From: Clostridiales bacterium
Lineage (GTDB): Bacteria > Bacillota > Clostridia > Christensenellales > Pumilibacteraceae
Reading direction: 5' to 3'
Length of the DNA: 46,963 nucleotides
Assembly: GCA_022508405.1 (NCBI GenBank)
Contig: JAFLVI010000006.1
Span: forward strand, 1-46,963
Shown here: positions 15,606 to 24,849 of the stretch, one piece after another
Numbering within the stretch: the first letter of the stretch is position 1
Layout: every line of letters starts with the position of its first letter
Translations under genes and position numbers: made by a program
The notes under the pieces: model-generated
The model's database searches: none
The model's input: only the letters and a program-made list of their open reading frames with translations
Told to the model about the DNA's origin: nothing

Positions 15606-18600
15606 TCAAACTAATCCCAAATGCTTTCTGTTAAAATCTTTTATCGAATGTAAACTATCATCAAATTTCACATCATAATCCTGAAATTCAGTCAACCCAC
15701 AAGACGTAATCCATAAATGATGTAATTGTATTTTATTTGATGTCAATTCTTCGATTCTCTCTGGATAATACTGGTTAATAATGTTGAACATGATTATATT
15801 GAAATCCTCATTAACCCCATAGAAATCATGAGGGTCTCCATTATTAAGTCTTTTTACCACTTGTAATAAAATATGTAAATAAGTTTCAACACTTATATAA
15901 TCATAAAAGTTATCCAACAACAAATCCAAACCGCTACCATGCAAGCCATATCGGTTAGCAACTATTACATATGGTACGATAACGTTTTGCACAAATTTTT
16001 CCTTATCTACATCATTTAATATCTCCCCAACTTTTATTAGAAAGCAGTATGTAGAAGAATAATCCTGTTTCGTATATGTATCCAATAATTCAATAGCTTG
16101 AACCGAAAGTCCTTGTTTACGCACAGTATCCATAATTGCAAGTTCTGCGCTCTCTTGTGCTTTATTTATTGCACTAGAATATACAGGCACGTCTTGTTTA
16201 ACTTCGTCACGAGGGTATTTTTTTAGTAACTCATCTCTAATCTTTGCATCACTGAATTTTGTAGCTATTTTGTGATTCGAATCGGCTAAAAAACCCAATT
16301 GATTTGTTCCGCGCTTTTTCTTACTTTCTATATTTTCATTTATCCAGGCATTTAAAAGCCTTTGTATTTCGGTTAATTCTTCATCACTATAGTTAATGTA
16401 ATTCAATGAATCAATCAATTCATTTAGTAGACATTCTCTCCAATAATGAAAATCATCCGTGGTATTATGCAACTCAAACAAAGCATCGACAAATCGCCAC
16501 CCTAATTGTAATGCTGTTCTAAATATACTACTATCTACACTATTAGCAGCACGATTATCTCCAATTTTTTCTGCCTCATCCGATATGGACAAAATACTAA
16601 TCCCATGTTTAAACTTATTTTCCGATGTTGGTAATTTGTCAAACCATTTAAAAACATCGTACAGAGAATAATCTTTATGATTTACATAGCCGATTATTTT
16701 GACTGAGTTCATTTTAGTAGTCTGTTCCGCATAAGCCACAAGACCACATTGCTTCAATTCATCTATTATGGCGTTGCAAACATAACTAGCATTTGAATAG
16801 TCATCATTCCATACACTTCCTTTCTTTCCTATCCAATAATCAGCAATTACCTTTATAGACTCAATTTCTTCTGCTATTCTAAAAAGCTGCAAATAATTGC
16901 TGTTAAATTTTGCCGGTAAAGAATCAAGCCCAATATATATAGGCAAAATGCGAGAGCAAAACTCTTTAAGTTTGGACCTATCCCAATTGTCACTATAAGT
17001 CGAAACCACAATCTTCTCTAAAAAATCAATAGTATCACGAGAATTTATATCAGACACTGAGCCCATTCCGTGTTTATTAGCAAAATAAGTCATTTCATAT
17101 ACATATTCCACTAAATCTTCCGATATCTCATCATCATAAAAAACTCTAAATATTTTATTTGCTATCTCTACGAGCCTTTTCGCCGGAAAATAACCTCTGT
17201 CTCCTTGCTTAATATAATTATCACTTAAGAGTTCATCATATAATTTCGATAATTCTTCTTTATTAGAATCACTTACTTTATTGTATATGCAAAAAAGTAA
17301 TTTAACAAAATAGCCAATTCTTTGCGAATCAAATTGAAAAACATCTTTAGCCATTATTTCCTGCTTTCTTTCGTATATGACATTAATTAAATCGTCATCT
17401 TGAAGCCCATTAAAAATTAGAGCGCAGCAAATATCAATCAATGAAAACAACGATACACCTGTATTTCGAAAACAATTACTAAGCCTAATTAGAACATTTT
17501 GTTTTACTTGCGTTACAATGTTATGAATATAATCATACAAGTCTCGTTTATAGTAATGCTGAAATGTCAATGTCGTCTCGATATCATCTTCACAAACATA
17601 CTGCTTTGATGCCTCAAGCCACCCAGAAATAAAGTCAGCATAGCCATGCGTTTCCTCCCACTCATCATCAAATCTGCAATTCTGTCTATAAACTCTACAA
17701 ATGTAACCTATTTTTCGAATCGTTTCTTCCGCTGTAGAATTTTTCATTACATTCACAAACTGAGAATCGGATAATCCACCTAAATATTCATTATATACTT
17801 TTTGCCCTCTCTCATATTCACCTCGTACTATCAAAACGTATATATCTCGTGCTATTATTTCAAAATCCTTCTTGTAATCCAACATATACTTTTCTGCAGA
17901 AAATAATTCATCATCATTGTTTACAAAACGCTCATTAGTCAATTCATTATATTCCAGGCAATTTACATATTGAAATAATGTATTAAATGCTAAATTTAAC
18001 TTAATCATGCAATCAATGGATTTTGAACTATAGGCCGCTTCAAAAAGCATCGCAAACTGTTCTACAAGCTTCATCACAGGTACATTGAATAATGTGGATT
18101 TCATAATATAATCGGATGTATATAAATCAATGCTTTTGTCATTACAACACTCAAACAACGCATCAAATAAGTAATTATACCTTAATCCACACAAATCATC
18201 ATACGTATTTATAATATTCTCAAATCTTTGTACAATATTAGCACAGTTTCTATTTTGGCTACACCTATCCTTAAAGTATAATCTGACATCATTGTGAAAT
18301 GCATAAAAACCATTTACGTCCTCTTGCAATAACGGATACAAACGACACAAACAATCACCGACTGTCACCTCATCTTCTTCGCAAAGCTTCGCAACATCTC
18401 TCAATTTTATTTTTTGCGTGACAAATGCAAATATTGCCACTACTTTATTTAGTAATGAGCTTGACTGCAACGAATTAAATATCCATTCATAATACTTACT
18501 GATTTCACAATTTAATTTTCTCTTAATTAGTTCATCGACTAATTCTTCATATTGATAATGTTCAGCCTTGAGCTCCTCAATTGCAAAGAGAACATTAAGG

Positions 18601-20054
18601 GCATTATTTCCTACTACACGCAATATTTTATCCGCCAAAGATTCTAAGTTCGCCCCATCTACAATGATTTTTTTATCTTTAAGTAAAATTAAAACATCAT
18701 CGTAAGTCAAACTAGGCAAATCAATAATATCGACATTACCCTGCTCGTTTATTAACCAATATGGATATTTATCATTGGGCTGTCCAATTAAAACAAATTT
18801 TATGTCCCCAACAATTTCATCCGCCGCCGGCATTTGGGACAAAAATATCTCACTTGCCGCCATTCGAGAACGTGCCGCATGGTCTATTCCATCAATAAAC
18901 ACATAACAAGTTCGCCCCAACTTTTTGGCATATATATTCAAATATTTAAGCACTGTGTTCCTTATCTCACTTAAGCTCAAATCACCATAAGCCAAGGGGA
19001 ACTTAACTTCACACAACAATCCACGTTCTTCGAACTTTACTTTTAACTGTTCCAAAAGACATTGCCATAGATAGTGTCCAGAGTAATATCCTGCATCATC
19101 ACTAAAAAACATATTACCTTTACGAGCAGGAAGATATGTATAAAAATTGAAATCTATAATAGAATTCGGCGTTTGTGATAAATATGTTACAAAATTTGTT
19201 TTTCCTGACCCCGGCAAACCTCTGAGAAAAATAATTTTCTTCTTGGATTTTTTTATATCTTCTACAAACGTCTCTTTAAAATGTTCGCGTGATGGAAATA
19301 TAGGTTTTTCAACATATAAAGTATCAAATCGAGGGACATCAATTTGCTTTGAACAAATTGCTCTATATACATCCTCCCGGCATATCTCACTTTTTTCTCG
19401 CAAAGATGTCGCCCAAATTCTTAATTTTGAATAAAGTTTATCTGCAACTGCAGAAATTTTAGCATCATCACTTGTCCCCAATATGGTAGCTATAAGAGAC
19501 CGAAACTCTTTCTCGACCGCAACTCTATCTCCAAATTCTGTGAATCCCAGCAACTTAATAAAATCATATATTTCATCACCCAAAAAAGATAAAGTGCTTT
19601 TAAGTCGCTCAATCACTTTATTGGCTTCGGGTGAATCAGAAACATAGTTGCTATCATTTTGCCATCGCGGTAGTTCTATCTCAACAAAATTTTTGAATGA
19701 ACAACAGCCATCAACTTGATTTTGGCCAAAATGTTTATTGGTGATAATATTTATACACTTAATATTGGCATTTGTTTTAGTATCTTGCCAATCTTTCGCC
19801 CACTTGGCCAACATCGAAGTTTCACCCGATAATAGCGTGGAAAAGGTAAAATTATTATCGACATCCGTATGCTTAACCTGATAATTAAGCGTACTACCGT
19901 CAATATAATTTACAACCACATCATCAATAGAAGTAAACCGTGAATCTTGAATAACAACGCTACGAATATCATTGTTATACAACATTTCTAGGCACTTTAA
20001 TAATCCTATTTCCCACTCATACCAATATGGTGTTCCAATGCCTGCACTACACAT
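15606..20054 (-). CDS. Giant STAND NTPase with N-terminal Cap4-like nuclease (Avs-like)
   Basis: A ~1480-aa protein with the layout of NLR-like phage-defence sensors. ORF-track residues ~15-110 look like the DUF4297/Cap4 PD-(D/E)XK endonuclease (SIDDVVVNYIDGSTLNYQVKH, active-site D...QxK). Residues ~280-560 form a P-loop NTPase with Walker A GLPGSGKT (286-293) and Walker B YVFIDGIDH (391-399). The remaining ~900 residues are helical, TPR-like, as in target-sensing domains. The known model for such proteins is that a phage component binds the repeats, the protein oligomerises and the nuclease is activated; here that is inference. Start ATG 20054 (GGAG 8 nt upstream) overlaps the previous stop, so it is coupled to its partner. 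AT-rich, unlike host genes. Confidence 0.75.
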   Translation of the reverse strand: MCSAGIGTPYWYEWEIGLLKCLEMLYNNDIRSVVIQDSRFTSIDDVVVNYIDGSTLNYQVKHTDVDNNFTFSTLLSGETSMLAKWAKDWQDTKTNANIKCINIITNKHFGQNQVDGCCSFKNFVEIELPRWQNDSNYVSDSPEANKVIERLKSTLSFLGDEIYDFIKLLGFTEFGDRVAVEKEFRSLIATILGTSDDAKISAVADKLYSKLRIWATSLREKSEICREDVYRAICSKQIDVPRFDTLYVEKPIFPSREHFKETFVEDIKKSKKKIIFLRGLPGSGKTNFVTYLSQTPNSIIDFNFYTYLPARKGNMFFSDDAGYYSGHYLWQCLLEQLKVKFEERGLLCEVKFPLAYGDLSLSEIRNTVLKYLNIYAKKLGRTCYVFIDGIDHAARSRMAASEIFLSQMPAADEIVGDIKFVLIGQPNDKYPYWLINEQGNVDIIDLPSLTYDDVLILLKDKKIIVDGANLESLADKILRVVGNNALNVLFAIEELKAEHYQYEELVDELIKRKLNCEISKYYEWIFNSLQSSSLLNKVVAIFAFVTQKIKLRDVAKLCEEDEVTVGDCLCRLYPLLQEDVNGFYAFHNDVRLYFKDRCSQNRNCANIVQRFENIINTYDDLCGLRYNYLFDALFECCNDKSIDLYTSDYIMKSTLFNVPVMKLVEQFAMLFEAAYSSKSIDCMIKLNLAFNTLFQYVNCLEYNELTNERFVNNDDELFSAEKYMLDYKKDFEIIARDIYVLIVRGEYERGQKVYNEYLGGLSDSQFVNVMKNSTAEETIRKIGYICRVYRQNCRFDDEWEETHGYADFISGWLEASKQYVCEDDIETTLTFQHYYKRDLYDYIHNIVTQVKQNVLIRLSNCFRNTGVSLFSLIDICCALIFNGLQDDDLINVIYERKQEIMAKDVFQFDSQRIGYFVKLLFCIYNKVSDSNKEELSKLYDELLSDNYIKQGDRGYFPAKRLVEIANKIFRVFYDDEISEDLVEYVYEMTYFANKHGMGSVSDINSRDTIDFLEKIVVSTYSDNWDRSKLKEFCSRILPIYIGLDSLPAKFNSNYLQLFRIAEEIESIKVIADYWIGKKGSVWNDDYSNASYVCNAIIDELKQCGLVAYAEQTTKMNSVKIIGYVNHKDYSLYDVFKWFDKLPTSENKFKHGISILSISDEAEKIGDNRAANSVDSSIFRTALQLGWRFVDALFELHNTTDDFHYWRECLLNELIDSLNYINYSDEELTEIQRLLNAWINENIESKKKRGTNQLGFLADSNHKIATKFSDAKIRDELLKKYPRDEVKQDVPVYSSAINKAQESAELAIMDTVRKQGLSVQAIELLDTYTKQDYSSTYCFLIKVGEILNDVDKEKFVQNVIVPYVIVANRYGLHGSGLDLLLDNFYDYISVETYLHILLQVVKRLNNGDPHDFYGVNEDFNIIMFNIINQYYPERIEELTSNKIQLHHLWITSCGLTEFQDYDVKFDDSLHSIKDFNRKHLGLV

Positions 20055-20715
20055 AATCTTTCTCCAATTGCGCAATACAAAGATGACATATTTGAAAAAA
20101 GACTTTCTCTATTTCAAATTTCGTCATATTTATGTGATAGCCGTTTATAAGGCTATCAATTAGATATTTGAAATTATCAGAATAATCCTCTTCATAAATA
20201 TCTAAACCATATACTTCATGCGCCTTACCTGTAAACTCACATAATTCACCAAAATTAGCAGGCTCAATAAGATGACAATTATACTTTAACATTTTACCGA
20301 GAATTTTAGCTCTTTCCAAACAATCGCTACTTAATTTTATCAGTGGGCCATTCTCAGTAAAACAATCTCTTTTCATCTTAAATTGCCAATCAATAAAAAA
20401 AGGAGTAAATAAAAATGACGGACGAGTATTAATCACATATTGAGCCAATCCATGCTTTAATGCATCTGGGAATCTATTATAAGTACCTTCATAAACGGCT
20501 ATCGTTTCTTTCTGCACATCAATCGGATATAGAATTCGGGCATTCTTATCAATCAGCGCATAACCGCATATTAGAAAATACCGTTTCAACAACTGTAAGC
20601 TTTTTATGCTCAAATAAACTATCCCGATTTTTGTATCATCGTTATAATTCGTTTTATCTAAAACTCGAAATCCTCCCAGTCCCAAGTCATACACCATATG
20701 CGCTACATTTGTCAC
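20047..20715 (-). CDS. Unrecognised protein between RloB-like and STAND genes
   Basis: A 222-225 aa protein I do not recognise. No signal peptide; mixed alpha/beta, with IGIVYLSIKSLQLLKRYFLICGYALI and WQFKMKRDCFTENGPLIKLSSDCLERAKILGKML as its most regular parts, and a C-terminal Cys/His-containing helix (FFQICHLCIAQLEKDYV). The ORF opens at GTG 20724; AGGGG spaced 8 nt before GTG 20715 suggests that start. Its stop codon overlaps the start of the STAND nuclease by 8 nt, so the two are likely made in fixed ratio. It could be an adaptor, sensor or inhibitor of the nuclease; this is inference. Confidence 0.6.
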   Translation of the reverse strand: MTNVAHMVYDLGLGGFRVLDKTNYNDDTKIGIVYLSIKSLQLLKRYFLICGYALIDKNARILYPIDVQKETIAVYEGTYNRFPDALKHGLAQYVINTRPSFLFTPFFIDWQFKMKRDCFTENGPLIKLSSDCLERAKILGKMLKYNCHLIEPANFGELCEFTGKAHEVYGLDIYEEDYSDNFKYLIDSLINGYHINMTKFEIEKVFFQICHLCIAQLEKDYV

Positions 20716-20726
20716 AAAACACACCC

Positions 20727-21350
20727 CTATTTTGTAAGTTTCAAAGCTTCTATCAGCTTATAAACCGTAGTACACGAATTCCAATCCCAAATCGGCGGTC
20801 GAGAGTTTTCGCCGCATTGTTCGATATGCTCTCTCATTCTTGTTTGAAAAACCACTTTTGCATTAGTTACGGCTATTTCATAATTCGGAATAAAATATTT
20901 CTCCAAAACATCCACATCTGACTTATCATAATTTAGACCCGGTTTTTGTTCGGACAAATATTTGTCCAATATTCGCTTATGTCCGTCCGTATCCAAGTGT
21001 TGGTCACATTTTTGAAAATGGTCAATAAGCCACACCTCAAATGCAAGATTCGAAAATGCGTATTTTACTCCATTACTCTCCGCAAGCTTTATTGCCTGCA
21101 CAAGCCTTCCGTCTTTATGACTGTTATCCACATCAAATACAACCCACGCCTGATTAGATTCAGGAACCAATCGACTGGCATACTCAACTAACCCATACGG
21201 GTCGCTATTTGCGAATTCCACCTTTACATTATAAATGCTTTTCTTCGATTTTATTAATGAAAAGTAATTATACTCAGTTCTTTTCCCATTTGTAATTATG
21301 TAAAACTTATCTCGCTCTTCTTGTCTTTTGATTTTCGCTCGTCTTGCCAT
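20727..21350 (-). CDS. rloB: RloB-like protein (Toprim/OLD-type nuclease family)
   Basis: Resembles RloB, partner of the RloA ATPase in type I restriction loci and related in architecture to AriB of PARIS. Family features: ITNGKRTEYNYF near the N-terminus, VVFDVDNSHKDGRL (acidic metal-binding stretch) and FSNLAFEVWLIDHF, the conserved SNxxFExWxxxHF block, with a C-terminal helix. Length ~207 aa is usual. The track start (TTG 21362) is less likely than ATG 21350 (MARRAKIKRQ), which has GAGGTG upstream overlapping the RloA stop. Predicted effector or nuclease whose activity is gated by the ATPase. Confidence 0.82.
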   Translation of the reverse strand: MARRAKIKRQEERDKFYIITNGKRTEYNYFSLIKSKKSIYNVKVEFANSDPYGLVEYASRLVPESNQAWVVFDVDNSHKDGRLVQAIKLAESNGVKYAFSNLAFEVWLIDHFQKCDQHLDTDGHKRILDKYLSEQKPGLNYDKSDVDVLEKYFIPNYEIAVTNAKVVFQTRMREHIEQCGENSRPPIWDWNSCTTVYKLIEALKLTK

Positions 21351-21358
21351 ATTACACC

Positions 21359-22654
21359 TCAATCGTCTCTCATATCGGGCAATCCGGCATAGAACCCAGC
21401 TAAATATTTTTTGCTGAACAAATCGTTTTTGCGTACATTGTTAAAATCGGATAAAGAGACAAGACGACTTTCTCCAAACTCGTCCTTGCTTGTAAAATAT
21501 ATCTGGTCTCTACGTAAATCCTCATCCATAAGCATGACATTATGAGCCGTGCAAATGAGCTGCGCATTCTTGGGATTTTTGTCTATGGAGTTGAATAAGC
21601 GCAACAAATAATCGGCAACCAAGAAATGCAGTTTTGCATCTATTTCATCAATTAGGATTACCCTACCTTGGTCTAATGCAGCCAAAACCCATCCAAGATA
21701 GCACAGCAATCTTTCCGTACCTTCAGAGTTGAAACCTGCATTTTTATACAACAAAACATCTATACTACCCTTAACTTTACCTTTACGGTCATATACATCA
21801 AAAAAAGTTTCCAAATCGAGATTATATAAATTCTTTTCTTCTTGTTTGAGCTGCCCCATCCCTACAGGATTGATTTGCATTTGAGCATTTATGCGCAACA
21901 TATCGTTAAAGTCCGTCATGTTAGCAATTTTATCTTTCTTTACTCTTATATTTCTAATTCCGATATCTGCCAACTTTAATATCTTAAGCGCTTGGTCACG
22001 ATATTTTCCGTTTTCCAAAGTATATATATCTAGAATATTGGCATCATTTTCAAACACAATATAGAGATTAGAAAACCACGTCATAACATCCATCATATAA
22101 GAATTGATATCTAATTGGAAGTTATTGCTGACAGCCAAAAACAAAGTTTGGGGGGAAATGTTAATAAGTTTGGAAGCTTGTTTGGGCAATCCGGAAATCT
22201 CCAAAATATTATCTACACGTTTGAAAACAGGAGTCAATCGCTCCTTACGTCTATCCAACCATTCTGACTTTACAACACCATTCAACAAAGAAAAGCCATA
22301 TCTATAATAAGATTCGTTTTGAATAATCTCTACTTCATAGATGCTTTCTTCCTCACGCGCATAATCATAGAACGCATAAAACTCATTATGCGCTACTATT
22401 GGGAATTGCGATGCAGACAAAAGCAATACGTTTTTCATGTACGCTAAAGCCTTAAGGACATTAGTTTTCCCCGAAGCATTCCCACCGAAAATTACGGCAG
22501 ACTTCAAAAGCTCGTTATTACTACCCTTCAAAAGATTATCATCGACCGAAAAAGTATTGATTTCACGGTGTTCGTTATCTCTCACGGCTTCCATGCTTAA
22601 TTCGGTTTCTTCGTAAAAAGACCTACAATTTTTAAATCTGAAATTGACTAACAT
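21359..22654 (-). CDS. rloA: RloA-like AAA/ABC-type ATPase
   Basis: A 431-aa SMC/ABC-like ATPase of the AAA_15/21 group. N-terminal MLVNFRFKNCRSFYEETELSME is typical; Walker A GGNASGKT at residues 57-64; signature-like NSEGTERLL; Walker B GRVILIDEIDAKLH; H-loop ICTAHN. It is first in the four-gene defence operon and has its own consensus promoter (22678-22707). RloA ATPases pair with RloB and, by analogy with PARIS, may hold the effector inactive until a phage trigger appears (inference). Confidence 0.85.
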   Translation of the reverse strand: MLVNFRFKNCRSFYEETELSMEAVRDNEHREINTFSVDDNLLKGSNNELLKSAVIFGGNASGKTNVLKALAYMKNVLLLSASQFPIVAHNEFYAFYDYAREEESIYEVEIIQNESYYRYGFSLLNGVVKSEWLDRRKERLTPVFKRVDNILEISGLPKQASKLINISPQTLFLAVSNNFQLDINSYMMDVMTWFSNLYIVFENDANILDIYTLENGKYRDQALKILKLADIGIRNIRVKKDKIANMTDFNDMLRINAQMQINPVGMGQLKQEEKNLYNLDLETFFDVYDRKGKVKGSIDVLLYKNAGFNSEGTERLLCYLGWVLAALDQGRVILIDEIDAKLHFLVADYLLRLFNSIDKNPKNAQLICTAHNVMLMDEDLRRDQIYFTSKDEFGESRLVSLSDFNNVRKNDLFSKKYLAGFYAGLPDMRDD

Positions 22655-22677
22655 GATACAATCGCCTCTCTACTGCT

Positions 22678-22707
22678 ATTATATCACTTATTATATCCAA
22701 ATGTCAA
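22678..22707 (-). promoter_or_regulatory. Consensus promoter of the RloA-RloB-STAND operon
   Basis: TTGACA, 18 nt, TATAAT on minus, 24 nt before the rloA start codon. Confidence 0.82.
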
Positions 22708-22747
22708 TATCTTATTGCATATTTTTGTAAATTTTTTACAAATTACT

Positions 22748-22769
22748 ATGATAAGCAATCGCTTATCAT
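22748..22769. terminator. Hairpin at the end of the recombinase gene
   Basis: ATGATAAGC aatc GCTTATCAT, a perfect 9-bp stem with 4-nt loop overlapping the second stop codon of the recombinase. No T-run follows at once, so it may be a weak terminator or a protein site. Confidence 0.45.
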
Positions 22770-23485
22770 GATTTGCAACTATTATTCACACCTATAATTT
22801 CGCGTTTATACTTATAATAAGTATTACGCGAGCAACCACAAAGCTTTATTGTTTCTTCGTCCGAAAGACTTCCACCAAATGTATTCGAGTGCATCTTAAT
22901 TATCTTCTTAAAATCCAAAGACTTCCTTGTTGTAAGGCTTGTTCCTCTTATCTATCCAATCTGCGTTCCTTTTGCTTTACTTTCTCGCATTCCCTCGGAA
23001 ATTCTCTGATGCAAATCGGTAACTTCCTTTTCTGCTTGCTCGAACGCTAATCTGATTTGCTGTTGGGCAAGTTTCATTAGTAGTCTATTTACAAGTTCCA
23101 TGTTGCCTGCAAAGTATTCGTCCACAGCTTCAACGCCTGTGTTTACTTCAATATTCAAGGTCTTTACCATGGACTGCTTGTAGACCTCTGTATCGATATG
23201 AGGCTCTTTGGGGAAGACAAGGTTGACACCCATCTTAAACAGCATCGCATAGTCGGCAAACCCCTCCTCGGCGTTCCTAGACATTCTGCTCACACTATCG
23301 AACACAACCGTATCATCCTCTCTGAGCATCTTCTTTAACTGTTCCCACTGAGGTCTTGCCGTGGTAGTTCCGGTAAAATGCTCTGTCTTCATTATTGCTT
23401 TGGGGTACGCAGATAGTATATTAGTTATCTGCCTATCAAAATGTTGTTTCTTGGTGCTGACTCTTGCATAACCATACACTGTCAT
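22766..23485 (-). pseudogene. Serine recombinase interrupted by an in-frame amber codon
   Basis: A resolvase/invertase-family site-specific recombinase. Residues 1-140 are the catalytic domain: YGYARVSTKKQ with the nucleophilic serine, DSVSRMSRNAEEG and the long E-helix. The ORF track stops at KGTQIG (22952-22954, TAG), but the same frame continues directly with IRGTSLTTRKSLDFKKIIKM...GGSLSDEETIKLCGCSRNTYYKYKREI, the C-terminal helix-turn-helix that such proteins have, ending in TGA at 22766. So one codon, normally Arg/Lys-like in relatives, is TAG. Either a recent inactivating mutation, a truncated dimer, or readthrough. Its promoter is TTGACT-18-TATCAT (23535-23564). Confidence 0.85.
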
Positions 23486-23525
23486 TTTGACCTTCCTCGT
23501 CTCAAAAGAAACTTTACTTAATTAT

Positions 23526-23606
23526 GGTACCGGGATGATACCTCCGAAGTAGCTCTGAAGTCAACTAATTTTGGTACTAAATTAGCATAGGTTTGATTTA
23601 ATACCA
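23526..23606. promoter_or_regulatory. Promoter and res/operator-like dyads of the recombinase
   Basis: GGTATCATCCCGGTACC (23526-23542) is a short dyad overlapping the -10 (TATCAT). Further upstream TGGTACTAAAT and ATTTAATACCA (23572-23606) form an 11-bp inverted repeat with one mismatch and 13-bp spacer, about the size of a resolvase subsite. The -35 TTGACT (23559-23564) lies between them. Autoregulation by the recombinase would fit. Confidence 0.5.
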
Positions 23607-23643
23607 TGTAGGCGCTTCTTGCTCTTATATAAATAAAACAAAA

Positions 23644-23674
23644 ATGACAACCGAAATACTTTTCCGATTGTCAT
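23644..23674 (-). terminator. Terminator of the ten-gene cassette
   Basis: On minus, ATGACAATCGGAAA...TTTCGGTTGTCAT followed by TTTTTG, 27 nt after the last gene of the run. Confidence 0.75.
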
Positions 23675-23700
23675 ACCGTTGTAGCAAAGCCAATCCATAC

Positions 23701-24444
23701 TTAAAAGATACTCTTTATTACCCTATCCGTTCCATTAACCAATTCTTCCACCTCTTCCTTAGTCGGTTCTCTATTTTTCTCATGGTCACACAAATTTCTT
23801 ATATCTCCAAGATGTTGCATTCTTCTCCACTCTACAATATCGTAGGCAATATCTTTCAGCCTATCATTATAATCTCCTATTGACGGGTCTTTCTTAGTGA
23901 TAGCTATGCCTCGATTTTTGCAAACCTTTGCTAAATGCTTTTCTATTATAACACCGCAAATTGCCCCTGCAGCTCTAAGAAAACCCTTTTTTAAAAGATG
24001 CCTTGCCGATTCAATTTCCGAATCAAATACATCAGCTTGCAAAAGCGTTTCTAGGTCAAAAACCTTGCTATCAAATTTTTGATAACAGCTACTTAAAATA
24101 TTCACTTGATTTTTTATCAAAAAAGCAATTTTAACATACCAACCAACAACTCCTACACCTCGAAGTATGTCAGATATTACATATGTATCTTCATTGAGCA
24201 TCTTTCTTTTGTCAAATTTATAACAAGCGATAAAATCATTTTCTCGCTCAGGGGCTAATTGCCTTACAATATACAGTGATTTTGTATACCAACCCTCGTA
24301 ATTATCAATCAAAAATTTACTCACTTGATTGTTTTTTGAGTTATCATATGTTTCTTTAGAAAGTTGAGTGCCAAGCTTTATTAAAGCCTCTATTTCCTGT
24401 TTGACATCGTCGTATTTTCCCATACTGCTTTCTCCTGTAATCAC
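23701..24444 (-). CDS. HEPN-like C-terminal domain protein
   Basis: A 247-aa (or 240-aa from MGKYDD) protein, last of the cassette, 16 nt after the DUF6173-like gene. Residues ~140-247 resemble the DUF4145/HEPN kind of helical domain: ESARHLLKKGFLRAAGAICGVIIEKHLAKVCKNRG, then WRRMQHLGDIRNLCDHEKNREPTKEEVEELVNGTDRVIK. RNLCDH fits the Rx4-6H motif of HEPN ribonucleases. The N-terminal ~120 residues are helical with a conserved-looking Trp/Tyr patch (NYEGWYTKSL). Possible RNase toxin or tRNA-targeting effector, but many HEPN domains are non-catalytic binding modules. Confidence 0.5.
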   Translation of the reverse strand: MITGESSMGKYDDVKQEIEALIKLGTQLSKETYDNSKNNQVSKFLIDNYEGWYTKSLYIVRQLAPERENDFIACYKFDKRKMLNEDTYVISDILRGVGVVGWYVKIAFLIKNQVNILSSCYQKFDSKVFDLETLLQADVFDSEIESARHLLKKGFLRAAGAICGVIIEKHLAKVCKNRGIAITKKDPSIGDYNDRLKDIAYDIVEWRRMQHLGDIRNLCDHEKNREPTKEEVEELVNGTDRVIKSIF

Positions 24445-24460
24445 TTCAAATATGTGTAGA

Positions 24461-24829
24461 CTATCGACGTGTGTCGAATCCTATTTTTGTTTTTTCTTTT
24501 TTAGGGGATTTGTCGATTGATGTTAAAAGAAAATTTAGCTGATTTATATGCTGTATCAATGTAGCTTCTTTCCCGTTAACAAACCCTTTAAATATCATTA
24601 AGACGGATTCCTCGTATGTGATGCTCGTTACTTGCATCAACACTGACTGACCAAAGCTTGTTAAAAGCAAACCGACTTCATGCTCTTTATCGAGTGTTGA
24701 TTCATATTCCTGCACATAACGTTTAATAATTTCAAATTGCGTATCGGACCACATGTGATGCATGGTCAAATCTATAGGTAAATCATTCTCAGTCAATTCA
24801 ATTTTTGGTAATTCAGGCGGTTTAAACAT
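24461..24829 (-). CDS. DUF6173-like protein
   Basis: A 122-aa protein. IKRYVQEYESTLDKEHEVGLLLTSFGQSVLMQVTSITYEESVLMIFKGFVNGKEATLIQHINQLNFLL, ending IGFDTRR, has the pattern I associate with DUF6173 (EVG.xL.SFG, F.G...G....LIQH..QL..LL, RIGF). Function unknown. Start ATG with GAGGAGAAG upstream; 20 nt after the 54-aa ORF. Confidence 0.55.
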   Translation of the reverse strand: MFKPPELPKIELTENDLPIDLTMHHMWSDTQFEIIKRYVQEYESTLDKEHEVGLLLTSFGQSVLMQVTSITYEESVLMIFKGFVNGKEATLIQHINQLNFLLTSIDKSPKKEKTKIGFDTRR

Positions 24830-24849
24830 ATTTACTTCTCCTCTGTGTG

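Noticed and set aside
15606-20054. ABC-three-component effector
   Set aside because: The large protein has its own P-loop NTPase and long helical repeats, which fit STAND/Avs rather than the ABC-3C effector layout.
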